A stretch of DNA of 64,000 nucleotides from Paenibacillus daejeonensis DSM 15491 (GCF_000378385.1 NZ_KB899659.1:1267418-1331417); one strand, 5' to 3'; positions 1-7,831 are shown, counted from the first letter of the stretch. Numbers and translations: made by a program. The notes: generated from the letters alone by a model not told the origin.

Positions 1-38
1 CTTCCGGTTATGAGGGCCGTTTTGCCGCTCAAGTCCAT
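1..38 (-). CDS. SDR family oxidoreductase, N-terminal fragment
   Basis: Only the first 12 codons are inside the window: an ATG at 38 (minus strand) opens a frame reading MDLSGKTALITG up to the window edge. This is the usual start of a short-chain dehydrogenase/reductase: a short lead-in, then the first beta strand and the beginning of the TGxxxGIG dinucleotide-binding loop. An AAGGGGGAG-type ribosome binding site lies just upstream, in the 23-bp gap after the end of the HEPN gene, so the two are probably cotranscribed. Substrate cannot be told from so little sequence. Confidence 0.6.
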   Translation of the reverse strand, partial: MDLSGKTALITG

Positions 39-61
39 GGCTACTCCCCCTTGTCATGGCC

Positions 62-796
62 TTATTCCTGCCCTAGTATACCATATTTCCCGTGTTTCCT
101 CATCATGGTCTGCGCATAGGAGAAGGTCTCTGCGAGCGTCCGCATGACCATCTCGCAGCCTTGATCCAGATCGGCTAGCTGCGAGGCGATATCCTCGAGA
201 GGAATATCCTGACCGTAAGCGCCCCTGCTGTGCCGCAGATCATCCTGCAGCTCTGAGTTCATGTAATGAATTTCCGTGTTGCGCCGCTTCCGCAGCCGTG
301 ACATGGGCTCGCGGTACGTTTCTTTGATCTTGAACAACCGCTCGCCAAGCCTTGGCTCGATCCGCCTTTCCTGCATGCGGCGCAGCACCGTAAAATAAGA
401 AAAGTGTTTCTTGCTCTCTCCTGTATCCAATGTCAGCCACTCATTTAAAAATGTGCCCAGCTTGTCCAGCAGCGCAAAGATTCGGATAAAAGCATTTTTA
501 TCAAAATAAATATGCCGGTAATAATCCATCATTTCTTCAGAAGACATCACGCTTAGGTAACGAGACGTGATTCGCTTGCCGAACCAGTGCGCAGCAAATT
601 GACTCTGTTCCAATTCATCCAACGAGCCCAGCAGACCCGCTGTCCAAATTTCCAGCTTGCGGTACTCATGCTGGCGAGCATCTCCCGTGGCTATGCGTTT
701 CTGCAATTCCGTCATGAGCTGTTCCATTTGCGTCATGGCTGCCAGAAGCAGCCCTTCCGCCTGGCGCGGCTCTCCGCCGAGTAAATCTCGCAGCAC
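62..796 (-). CDS. Cthe_2314-like HEPN domain protein
   Basis: 244 residues, soluble, almost all helical, with no membrane segment. Length and helical pattern (HEYRKLEIW near residue 43, NAFIRIFALLDKLG near 101, FSYFTVLRR near 132) match the HEPN_Cthe2314 family as I remember it from Paenibacillus and clostridia. The conserved C-terminal segment holds R172-N173-x-x-x-H177. This is an R-x4-H motif with Asn after the Arg, as in HEPN ribonucleases, so the catalytic pair looks intact. HEPN proteins often act as RNA-cleaving toxins or RNA-processing enzymes, but no obvious nucleotidyltransferase antitoxin is beside it; the neighbours are an SDR enzyme and ctaA. The family assignment is fairly firm. 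The RNase role is inference. Confidence 0.8.
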   Translation of the reverse strand: MLRDLLGGEPRQAEGLLLAAMTQMEQLMTELQKRIATGDARQHEYRKLEIWTAGLLGSLDELEQSQFAAHWFGKRITSRYLSVMSSEEMMDYYRHIYFDKNAFIRIFALLDKLGTFLNEWLTLDTGESKKHFSYFTVLRRMQERRIEPRLGERLFKIKETYREPMSRLRKRRNTEIHYMNSELQDDLRHSRGAYGQDIPLEDIASQLADLDQGCEMVMRTLAETFSYAQTMMRKHGKYGILGQE

Positions 797-852
797 GTCT
801 GCTCCCCCTCATCAAGTTCTGTACTATAGGATGCCCTGCTCCCTGAACGCAA

Positions 853-879
853 AACCGCCAATCCTAAGGAATGGCGGTT
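853..879 (-). terminator. Rho-independent terminator of ctaA
   Basis: Stem AACCGCCA/TGGCGGTT (8 bp) with an 11-nt loop, followed on the minus strand by a short T run (TTTTG). It starts 9 bp after the ctaA stop codon. The short T run makes it moderate in strength. Confidence 0.6.
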
Positions 880-887
880 CATAGCAT

Positions 888-1814
888 TTACCTGCGCCGC
901 AGCTTCCAGGAGCGGATGGAGAGCTCTGCCAGCAACCCGAACAAAACGGATATGATGACATTGTGCAGCAGACTGGTAAAGATATAGACTTGCTCATTGC
1001 CAAGCGTTGCCGTTACTAGCGCGCCACTTAGCACCTGGGTCAGCACAAGCGCAAACGCCCAGGCTGCGGTACGTTTCAAGCCTTCATGACCTGTGGCTTT
1101 CTTGTGGATGTAATAGGCCAGCGCGGCAATCAATATGAAAATAATCAAAGCAGCCACGCGGTGCAGGAACACAAGTCCCGTGGCTCCACTGAGCTCAGGA
1201 ATGACTTGTCCGTTACATAACGGCCAGCCAGCACAGCCACCCGCTGATTTGGTATGGCGGATATAGGCGCCAATGTAGACCACCACATAAATGTATCCGA
1301 ATATTGCCCAAGCAAACTTGTAAACGGAATGCGGAAGGTCCGTCAGAGCCGTCTTGCCCAGTCCCCGTTTCATCCGGTAGGCCCAGATGACCAATAATAA
1401 CGTACTGGCAAATGCCAGTAGGGAAAAGCCAAAATGCAAAGCCATCACGGGTGGCGATTGCGGCCACTTCACAGCTGCAGCACCCAGCAGCGCTTGCAGA
1501 ATCGTGAAGAACAACGCACTGGAGGCATATAGCACAGGCTCCCCTTCCCTGCGATGCTTAACCATTGTAAGGATAAAGACGGCGAGCACGAGGAAACCGA
1601 CAATCGCGCTAACAAGGCGATGGGAGTACTCCAGCATGGATTCGAGCGTATACGCCGGGACGAATTTACCATAGCAGAGCGGCCAATGATCGCCGCAGCC
1701 TCGTCCCGAGTCCGTGTTCGTGACGAGCGCTCCCTGCAGGAGAACAATCAGCATGCCAATACATGCAACTATGATAAGCACGCGAGTGCCCTTAGTTACC
1801 AAAAAAATCACCAC
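888..1814 (-). CDS. ctaA: Heme A synthase (CtaA/COX15)
   Basis: Integral membrane enzyme that oxidises the C8 methyl of heme O to the formyl group of heme A for aa3-type cytochrome oxidases. About eight transmembrane helices are visible. The first extracytoplasmic loop carries the paired-cysteine motif GCGDHWPLC, and the second half carries GCAGWPLC, the two CtaA cysteine pairs. Heme-ligand histidines are in EYSHRL, ALHFGF, FLHRV and LLHNV. Length (308) is normal. The printed start is a GTG in poor context; a TTG at 1802, preceded by GTGGTGA, gives an N-terminus more like other CtaA proteins. A TATAAT-like -10 lies in the 88-bp upstream gap. No ctaB or cta oxidase genes are in the window. Confidence 0.92.
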   Translation of the reverse strand: MVIFLVTKGTRVLIIVACIGMLIVLLQGALVTNTDSGRGCGDHWPLCYGKFVPAYTLESMLEYSHRLVSAIVGFLVLAVFILTMVKHRREGEPVLYASSALFFTILQALLGAAAVKWPQSPPVMALHFGFSLLAFASTLLLVIWAYRMKRGLGKTALTDLPHSVYKFAWAIFGYIYVVVYIGAYIRHTKSAGGCAGWPLCNGQVIPELSGATGLVFLHRVAALIIFILIAALAYYIHKKATGHEGLKRTAAWAFALVLTQVLSGALVTATLGNEQVYIFTSLLHNVIISVLFGLLAELSIRSWKLRRR

Positions 1815-1902
1815 TTCTTGTCGAATATGACCATCAATTTATTATAGCCATAAGAAAAGTTAAAAGCCATGTTGAAAATGTGACAATCCGCAGCTTATTC
1901 CA

Positions 1903-2535
1903 TTAAAGCTTGGCTTCACGGGGCAAATGCAGATAAAAATCCAGATCCGCTTGAAGATGCTGCTTCATCAGCCGCTCTGCCCCGTCTGCATCGCGTGCGC
2001 GGATGGCATCCAGAATGTGTTGATGCTCCTCAATCAACATCGGTCGCTTGTAGAAAACGACGGCTTTGCGGAACAGGTACACGATGGACTGCATACGGTC
2101 AATAATTTTTACGATTTCCGGATTACGGCTCGCTTCCACGATTAGGTCATGAAAACTTTTATTGGCGTCCATCGTCTCTTCATACGTGCCTGCAAACGCC
2201 CGGTCAATGCAGTCCTGGAGCCGGGCCATGGTTGCTTCATCGAGATAGTTTGCCGCACAGCGTGCAGAGAAGCCCTCCAGCAGCATACGGACTTCAAAGA
2301 TATGACGCAGCTCTTCATCGCCAGGCTTGACTACGCGTTTGTTTTTTATAAGTCCCTCTTGTTCCAGTCTGCGAATCGACTCTCGAATTGGCGTCCGGCT
2401 GACTCCCATATCCTCGGCCAACCGCTCTTCTACCAGCTTGGTGCCTCCTGCGAGTTCACCTGTCAATATTTTATCACGCAGCTGCTCATAGCACTGGATG
2501 TTGGCGGATTGTGAAACTTGCTTGCTCAATTGCAT
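1903..2535 (-). CDS. GntR-family (FadR/FCD) transcriptional regulator
   Basis: 210 residues: N-terminal winged helix (about 12-75, with the family signature LVEERLAEDMGVSRTPIRES) and a C-terminal FCD ligand-binding domain (about 80-200). The FCD metal/ligand residues appear as the R-x-x-LE pattern in VRMLLEGFS and the histidines in FHDLI, HQHIL and LMKQHL. It is divergent from the sugar-acid operon that starts at 2726, and the 190-bp gap holds two palindromes of FadR-operator type. The natural inference is a local repressor relieved by a threonate-type sugar acid or a phosphorylated intermediate. The ligand is not visible in the sequence. Confidence 0.9.
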   Translation of the reverse strand: MQLSKQVSQSANIQCYEQLRDKILTGELAGGTKLVEERLAEDMGVSRTPIRESIRRLEQEGLIKNKRVVKPGDEELRHIFEVRMLLEGFSARCAANYLDEATMARLQDCIDRAFAGTYEETMDANKSFHDLIVEASRNPEIVKIIDRMQSIVYLFRKAVVFYKRPMLIEEHQHILDAIRARDADGAERLMKQHLQADLDFYLHLPREAKL

Positions 2536-2643
2536 GCCCCTTCCCCTTCAATGCTTTCCTCTAAAATCTCATATTAGAATTATAGCCTCTACCGCTAGTG
2601 AATTCAAAGAGGAAACAATAAACTGCATTCATTTTTAATAAAA

Positions 2644-2674
2644 TTGTATACAAAAATGAATTTATTGTGTACAC
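2644..2674. promoter_or_regulatory. Two palindromic operators for the divergent GntR/FCD regulator
   Basis: TTGTATACAA (2644-2653) is a perfect 10-bp palindrome and TTGTGTACAC (2665-2674) contains the perfect palindrome GTGTACAC. Both fit the TNGTNNNACNA-type core bound by FadR-subfamily GntR proteins. Their centres are 22 bp apart, about two helical turns, so two dimers could bind on one DNA face. They lie 52-82 bp before the start codon at 2726. The ribosome binding site AGGAGG for that gene is at about 2713. Confidence 0.6.
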
Positions 2675-2725
2675 TATGTCCTGAGCTCACCTTTTGAAAC
2701 CCTTATCATTTTAGGAGGACTATTC

Positions 2726-3607
2726 ATGAACATCGGATTCATAGGTCTTGGCATCATGGGCAAACCCATGGCCAAGCACGTAGTTAACAGCGGTTACAAT
2801 GCGATTGTGTATGATCTTAATACAGAGGCGGTCGCCGAGTTGAAGCAAACCGGGGCAGCTGCCGCAGCATCAGTTGAGGCTGCAGCTGTTGAAAGCGATG
2901 TCATCATTCTCATGCTGCCCAACAATGCTGTGGTTCGCCAGGTGGTCGGGACCATCGCAGAATCAGCCGCAGCCGGCAGTATTGTCATCGATATGAGCTC
3001 GACCTCGCCTGTCGTTTCCCGCGAGATGGCGGGTCTGCTCCAGTTGAAGGGCATAGCCATGCTAGACGCGCCTGTCAGCGGAGGAGAACCCAAGGCGATC
3101 GACGGCACGCTCGCTATTATGGTGGGTGGGGATGAGGCTGTCTTCGAGAAGGCACGACCGGTATTGTCCACCATGGGCAAGGATGTCACCCGGGTAGGCG
3201 GCAACGGCAGCGGATCAACGGCCAAGCTGGCCAATCAAATCATTGTGAATGTCAATATTGCTGCTATGTCCGAGGCCCTGATCCTTGGCGCCAAGGCAGG
3301 TATTGATCTGCAGCAGATGTACCAAGCCATTCGCGGAGGCCTCGCCGGCAGCGCCGTGCTGGATGCCAAGGTACCAATGGTGCTGGAGCGCAACTTCAAG
3401 GCTGGCGGACGCATCGACATCAACCTCAAAGATTTGAACAACGTCATGGAGACTGCCGATGCACTTGATCTGGAGCTGCCGCTCACACAGCATGTGCGCC
3501 ATGTTTTTGAGACACTTGCTGCCGAAGGCAAGCAGGCTGATGATCATGGAGGCATTGTGAAATACTATGAAAATCTCGCCGGAGTCCAAGTCGGCGTATC
3601 TTCTTAA
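2726..3607 (+). CDS. L-threonate dehydrogenase-like beta-hydroxyacid dehydrogenase
   Basis: 293 residues of the 3-hydroxyisobutyrate/tartronate-semialdehyde reductase family. The Rossmann motif GFIGLGIMGKPMA is at 4-16, the substrate-binding signature DAPVSGGEPKA at 114-124, and the catalytic lysine is K167 in GSGSTAKLANQ. Sequence alone fits either 2-hydroxy-3-oxopropionate reductase or L-threonate 2-dehydrogenase (LtnD). The partners (GntP permease, OtnK-family kinase, aldolase) favour LtnD: oxidation of a four-carbon sugar acid at C2 with NAD. First gene of the + strand operon, with a strong AGGAGG ribosome binding site. Expression is probably set by the divergent GntR protein through the palindromes at 2644-2674. 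Family call very sure; substrate is inference. Confidence 0.85.
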   Translation: MNIGFIGLGIMGKPMAKHVVNSGYNAIVYDLNTEAVAELKQTGAAAAASVEAAAVESDVIILMLPNNAVVRQVVGTIAESAAAGSIVIDMSSTSPVVSREMAGLLQLKGIAMLDAPVSGGEPKAIDGTLAIMVGGDEAVFEKARPVLSTMGKDVTRVGGNGSGSTAKLANQIIVNVNIAAMSEALILGAKAGIDLQQMYQAIRGGLAGSAVLDAKVPMVLERNFKAGGRIDINLKDLNNVMETADALDLELPLTQHVRHVFETLAAEGKQADDHGGIVKYYENLAGVQVGVSS

Positions 3608-3639
3608 GCGTCATATCCATTTGTGGGGGAGTGTCATCC

Positions 3640-4980
3640 ATGTTAACAGGTCCATTGCTTATAGGTGTTTTCGTCCTTGCTCTTGCTTTTCTATTCTTAC
3701 TTATTATGAGATGGAAGGTTGAACCGTTTCTCGCTCTCATCTGTACCGCATTTGTTACCGCCATCGCGATCGGCATGCCGATCGCGGAGGTTCCCGGGAT
3801 CGTAACTGCCGGGTTTGGCAACACGCTCGCAGGTGTCGGTATTCTGATCGGTCTGGGCGTCATCTTCGGCCAGTTCCTCGGCGCTTCGGGTGCCATTGAA
3901 CGGATTGCCGATGTCCTGCTGAAGCTGTTCGGCATCCGGCGTTCGCCAGCCGGTCTGTCCATTGCAGGCACCATCGTCTCCATTCCAGTATTCTTTGATG
4001 CTGCATTTGTGATTCTGAGCGGGCTTCTGAAGAGCCTGGCAACCCGGACAGGGATTTCGGTGATGACCTTTGTAACCGCTCTCGGTATCGGCCTGATCAC
4101 ATCGCATAATATGATTGCACCTACACCTGGTCCGATGATTGTTGCGGAGAATACCGGATCCGACCTCGGGTTGTTTATCATCTACGGCATTATTTGCGCC
4201 CTTCCCGCTGCACTCGTCGGTGGTTACCTGTACGGCATGTATATTGGCAAGCGTGTCCAGTCAGACGTATCGCTGGAGGACGAGGCTGTTGAACCGGACG
4301 ATGACCGCAAGCAAATTAGTACCGGTTTGTCGTTTGGTATCCTGTCGCTGCCTATCGTGCTTATTTTGGCCAATACGGTCTCCAAAATGCTGATCCCCGA
4401 CACAGGCGTGGCTACAGTCCTTGGCTTTATTGGCGACAAGAACATCGCATTGTTGATCAGTGTCATTGCAGCCATTCTGCTGCTTCGCCCCTATATTCGG
4501 GAGAGTCATACCAAGCTTTACAATGAAGCAATTGCCAGCGCAGGGATGATCGTACTCATTACTGGCGCGGGCGGTGCCTTCGGAGCTGTTATCAACAAAA
4601 GCGGCATCGGCGACTATCTGATCTCCACCATGCAGAGCTGGAGCATCCCGGTTCTGTTGCTGGCCTTCATCTTCTCACAGATCCTGCGGGCTTCCCTGGG
4701 CTCCTCCACAGTAGCTCTGGTGACAACCTCCAGCATTATGGGTCCTCTCATCCTGGAGCTGGGCGTGTCCCCTATCTTGCTGGGTCTGGCGATCTGTGCT
4801 GGCGGTATCGGCTTGTCGCTGCCGAACGATTCCGGCTTCTGGGTCGTTAACCGCTTCGGCAAGCTCACAGTGGCGCAGACGCTGCGGATCTGGACGATTG
4901 GCGGATTTATCGCCGGCCTGACCGCCTTGGCTGCTGTATATGCCCTGAGCCTCTTCAGCGGCATTTTGCCGGGACTATGA
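3640..4980 (+). CDS. GntP-family sugar-acid:H+ symporter
   Basis: 446 residues with about 12-14 hydrophobic segments, typical of the gluconate:H+ symporter (GntP) family. Recognisable family stretches are TAGFGNTLAGVGILIGLGVIFGQ, IPVFFDAAFVIL, THNMIAPTPGP-like, and GSSTVALVTTSSI, LSLPNDSGFWVV near the C-terminus. I chose the ATG at 3640, 8 nt after GGGGGAG, over the GTG at 3631 that sits inside the ribosome binding region. It lies 32 bp after the dehydrogenase and belongs to the same operon. Likely substrate is a tetronate (threonate or erythronate) rather than gluconate, inferred from the neighbours, as with YgbN beside YgbK in enterobacteria. Confidence 0.9.
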   Translation: MLTGPLLIGVFVLALAFLFLLIMRWKVEPFLALICTAFVTAIAIGMPIAEVPGIVTAGFGNTLAGVGILIGLGVIFGQFLGASGAIERIADVLLKLFGIRRSPAGLSIAGTIVSIPVFFDAAFVILSGLLKSLATRTGISVMTFVTALGIGLITSHNMIAPTPGPMIVAENTGSDLGLFIIYGIICALPAALVGGYLYGMYIGKRVQSDVSLEDEAVEPDDDRKQISTGLSFGILSLPIVLILANTVSKMLIPDTGVATVLGFIGDKNIALLISVIAAILLLRPYIRESHTKLYNEAIASAGMIVLITGAGGAFGAVINKSGIGDYLISTMQSWSIPVLLLAFIFSQILRASLGSSTVALVTTSSIMGPLILELGVSPILLGLAICAGGIGLSLPNDSGFWVVNRFGKLTVAQTLRIWTIGGFIAGLTALAAVYALSLFSGILPGL

Positions 4981-4997
4981 CAAGAAGCTGCGCGGGA

Positions 4998-5136
4998 GAG
5001 GGGGCTTCCAATCGCTGTTGTTCCCAGATTCCTTGAACTATTCCCCTAACGGGGGAATCCGGGAACAAAGGCGAGCGTTTAACGCTTTCTGCAAGAAAGC
5101 GACTTCGGAAGCATACGCTTTTCTCCAGCCTCCCTC
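4998..5136 (+). repeat. Dispersed structured repeat, copy 1 (hairpin element)
   Basis: Fills the gap between the permease and kinase genes. The reverse complement of 25997-26104 matches it along its length: GAGGGGGCTTCC, ATCGCTGTTGTT, CCCAGATT, a central hairpin, GGAACAAAGGCGAGC, and TCTCCAGCCTCCCTC at the far end. The core stem is TTGTTCCC-A-GATTCC (5018-5032) against GGAATC-C-GGGAACAA (5054-5068). This copy has a second perfect hairpin, CGCTTTCT/AGAAAGCG (5083-5101), that copy 2 lacks. No T run follows, so it is not a plain terminator; it sits inside an operon. Confidence 0.75.
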
Positions 5137-5196
5137 TCCCACTCCGCTCATGCCAAGTACCACAAAATATATAAATATAAAAAGGATGGGATAGTA

Positions 5197-6639
5197 ATGG
5201 GAGAAACCTACGAGAACAAACTGGCAGCCTGGCCGGAGTGGCCAGCCGCCCGGCGACAGCAAGCTGAACAGCTGCTGGAGGACGCGCTGAGCGGGCTGCA
5301 AGGCAAAATCATCGTGCTCGATGATGATCCTACCGGTGTCCAGACCGTGCACGGCGTCTCGGTGTATACCGACTGGTCACTAGAGACGATGCTGGCTGGC
5401 TTTCGCGAAACGAACCGGATCTTCTTCATTCTGACGAATTCCAGAGGACTGGTCGCGAGCGAAACCACTGCAGTTCATCGTGAAATCGCAGCGCATGCCG
5501 CAGCAGCCTCCAAGCAATTAGGAATGCCGTACTTGATCGTCAGCCGGGGCGACTCCACCCTGCGCGGCCATTATCCGCTGGAGACCGAGGTGCTGCGAGA
5601 GACCATTGAATCGGTGTCGGACACCAAGTATGATGGCGAAGTCATTCTGCCATATTTCCGTGAAGGCGGACGTTTGACAATAGATAATACTCATTATGTG
5701 AAGGACGGCGACCGTCTTGTACCGGCGGGTGAAACGGAATTCGCCAAAGACCGGACCTTCGGCTATACCAGCTCGGACTTGGGAGAATGGGTGGCGGAGA
5801 AGAGCGACGGTGCGTATCGGGCTGCCGACACCACCTTCATTACACTTGAGAGTCTGCGGGCGCTGGATCTGGACACGATTGTCGGTCAGTTAATGGGCGT
5901 GCAGCATTTCAACAAAGTCGTTGTGAATGCCACCGAAGATGCTGACGTCCGGGTGTTCGCCGCAGCGCTGATCCGTGCAATTGGGGCCGGCAAGCAATTC
6001 TTGTTCCGCACCGCGGCCTCATTCACCAAAATCATTGGCGGTGTCAGCGACCGGGCGCTGCTAAATGCTCAAGAGCTGCTCAAGGACCAGCCCGATGGCG
6101 GCGGTTTAATTATCGTCGGCTCCCACGTCAAGAAAACAACCGCCCAACTCCAAGCTCTACAGCAGCTCAGCGGTATACATTGTATTGAATTCAATGTGCA
6201 TCTTGTGACAGATACGGCGGCCTTTGAGGCAGAGACCACCCGTGTCATAGCAGAGACTGAACACCTGCTGGCAGAAGGCAAAACGGTAACCGTCTACACG
6301 AAGCGGGAACGTCTTGACCTTGGCGACGGGCGGCAAGAGGATGAGCTTAAGCAGTCGATTCGTATCTCCGATGCGGTCACCAGTATCGTGCAGCGGCTGC
6401 AACAGCGTCCGCGCTATCTGGTCGCCAAGGGTGGCATTACTTCCAGTGATATCGGCACCCGAGGCTTAAGCGTTCAACGGGCAACGGTGGCCGGACAGAT
6501 CCGGCCAGGCATCCCAGTCTGGCTGACCGGCAGTGAAAGCAAGTTTCCTGGTCTTCCCTACATTATCTTCCCTGGCAATGTAGGTGAAGTCGATACGTTA
6601 AAGGCTACGGTTCAGCAGTTGGACGCTTACTCATCTTAA
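5197..6639 (+). CDS. Four-carbon acid sugar kinase (OtnK/DtnK family, former DUF1537)
   Basis: 480 residues. The N-terminal substrate domain carries the diagnostic VLDDDPTGVQT (D42-D44), followed by LTNSRG (about 87-92) and SRGDSTLRGHYPLE (about 116-129). The C-terminal nucleotide domain has LVAKGGITSSDIGTRGL and WLTGSESKFPGLPYIIFPGNVG. The family phosphorylates D-threonate, D-erythronate or 3-oxo-tetronate with ATP. With a threonate-dehydrogenase-like gene upstream, the 3-oxo-tetronate kinase role (OtnK) is the better guess than D-threonate kinase, which usually sits beside pdxA2. The 216-bp gap in front contains a dispersed repeat. The start has an AAGGATGGG ribosome binding site. Confidence 0.85.
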   Translation: MGETYENKLAAWPEWPAARRQQAEQLLEDALSGLQGKIIVLDDDPTGVQTVHGVSVYTDWSLETMLAGFRETNRIFFILTNSRGLVASETTAVHREIAAHAAAASKQLGMPYLIVSRGDSTLRGHYPLETEVLRETIESVSDTKYDGEVILPYFREGGRLTIDNTHYVKDGDRLVPAGETEFAKDRTFGYTSSDLGEWVAEKSDGAYRAADTTFITLESLRALDLDTIVGQLMGVQHFNKVVVNATEDADVRVFAAALIRAIGAGKQFLFRTAASFTKIIGGVSDRALLNAQELLKDQPDGGGLIIVGSHVKKTTAQLQALQQLSGIHCIEFNVHLVTDTAAFEAETTRVIAETEHLLAEGKTVTVYTKRERLDLGDGRQEDELKQSIRISDAVTSIVQRLQQRPRYLVAKGGITSSDIGTRGLSVQRATVAGQIRPGIPVWLTGSESKFPGLPYIIFPGNVGEVDTLKATVQQLDAYSS

Positions 6640-6666
6640 TTCAAAGGTACGAAGGAGGGATCAACC

Positions 6667-7530
6667 ATGCTTGCCCGAACACAAGATTTGCTGCTGGAAG
6701 CGCAGCGGCAGCAGAAAGCCATTGCTGCAATTAACGCGTTTAACATGGAAACTGTGCAAGCGGCAGTCCATGCCGCGGAATTATCGGAGCGCCCCGTCAT
6801 TATTGCACTGGGCGAACGTTACCTGCCTACCACCAGAATTGAAGGCTTCGCCGCCATGGTGCGTGCGATCGCCGAGACGGCCTCTGTTCCCGTCTCGCTG
6901 CATCTTGACCATGCATATGAGAAGAGCTCCATTGAGCAGGCGATACGTTGTGGCTTTTCTTCCGTCATGTATGACGGGTCGCGTTATGAGCTGGAGCAAA
7001 ACATCGCCCAGACCCGCGCCATAGTAGAGCTCGCACACGCATTCGATGTGGCCGTCGAGGCCGAAATCGGTTCAGTAGCGCGTGGCGCTCACTCTGACGA
7101 AGAAGAAGGCGACGGCCGCCTCACCTCACCTGCGGATGCCAAGCGGTTTGTAGCGGAGACCGGCGTCGACAGCCTGGCCGCTGCGATCGGTACCGTACAC
7201 GGAATGTATACCGGTACGCCCAACATCAATCTTGAGCTGCTGGCGACGCTGCGCGATTCGCTCCAGGTACCTCTTGTCCTGCATGGCGGTTCAGGTACAC
7301 CTGAAGCCATTATTGCCCAGACGGTACTGTCGGGGATTTGCAAAGTCAACGTCAACACGGAAATCTCGCTGGCCGCAGTGGACCGGTTGAGACGTGATGC
7401 GGAGCCCGGTTCGCCACAGCTTCACTTGTCGGTCATCACATCCGGGCTGGAGGAAGCCATGATTCCCGTCATTAGCAAATTCATTCGATTACTCGGCTCA
7501 CCAGCTGATGCCTTGGTCGTAAACCCTTAG
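6667..7530 (+). CDS. Class II (zinc) fructose-bisphosphate aldolase family protein
   Basis: 287 residues of the FbaA/GatY/KbaY class II aldolase family. Zinc and substrate motifs: HLDHAY (D81, H82), the EAEIG glutamate near 135, the histidine in GTVHGMYTG near 180, and LHGGSGTP near 209, then VNVNTE. It closes the sugar-acid operon, 27 bp after the kinase with its own AGGAGGG site. Known OtnK operons use an unrelated OtnC (class II aldolase/adducin family) to decarboxylate 3-oxo-tetronate 4-phosphate to DHAP. Here an FBA-type enzyme occupies that position. Decarboxylation would pass through the same zinc-bound DHAP enediolate that this family makes, so it could do that step; this is inference. 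Tagatose- or fructose-bisphosphate aldolase is the alternative. Confidence 0.85.
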   Translation: MLARTQDLLLEAQRQQKAIAAINAFNMETVQAAVHAAELSERPVIIALGERYLPTTRIEGFAAMVRAIAETASVPVSLHLDHAYEKSSIEQAIRCGFSSVMYDGSRYELEQNIAQTRAIVELAHAFDVAVEAEIGSVARGAHSDEEEGDGRLTSPADAKRFVAETGVDSLAAAIGTVHGMYTGTPNINLELLATLRDSLQVPLVLHGGSGTPEAIIAQTVLSGICKVNVNTEISLAAVDRLRRDAEPGSPQLHLSVITSGLEEAMIPVISKFIRLLGSPADALVVNP

Positions 7531-7540
7531 CAAGATAAGC

Positions 7541-7578
7541 AGAAGCCTCACAGCCACAGAGCTGTGAGGCTTCTTTTT
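7541..7578 (+). terminator. Strong intrinsic terminator of the sugar-acid operon
   Basis: Perfect 14-bp stem AGAAGCCTCACAGC/GCTGTGAGGCTTCT with loop CACAGA and a following run of five T. It starts 10 bp after the aldolase stop codon. Confidence 0.9.
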
Positions 7579-7596
7579 GTTGCAGGATGCGTGGGT

Positions 7597-7824
7597 GCGT
7601 TACAGCAGCCGACCAGCGGTTTGCGAGGCAAATAGAGGAACAAAGGTGCGTTACAGCGGACAAGCATCAGCTTGTCAGGCAAATAGAGGAACAAAGGTGC
7701 CTTACAGCGGCCGAGCAGCGGTTTGACAGGCAAATAGAGGAACAAAGGTACGTTACAGCAGCCAACCAGCGGGTCGCGAGGCAAATAGAGGAACAAAGGT
7801 GCGTTACAGCAGCCGACCAGCGCT
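7597..7824. repeat. 51-bp tandem repeat (minisatellite), 4 full units plus a partial
   Basis: Unit starts at 7597, 7648, 7699, 7750 and 7801 are exactly 51 bp apart. The second half of each full unit is invariant (AGGCAAATAGAGGAACAAAG, then GT); the first half begins GCGTTACAGC and varies in the middle. Unit 2 holds a perfect hairpin, GACAAGC-ATCA-GCTTGTC. The period is 17 codons, so frames on both strands stay open and would encode 17-residue repeats such as CVTAADQRFARQIEEQR on the plus strand. No ribosome binding site or start supports translation. It lies between two terminators of convergent operons. Confidence 0.9.
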
Positions 7825-7831
7825 TGGGGAC

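Noticed and set aside
7597-7824. CRISPR array
   Set aside because: Units are contiguous 51-bp copies that share most of their sequence; no unrelated spacers and no cas genes.
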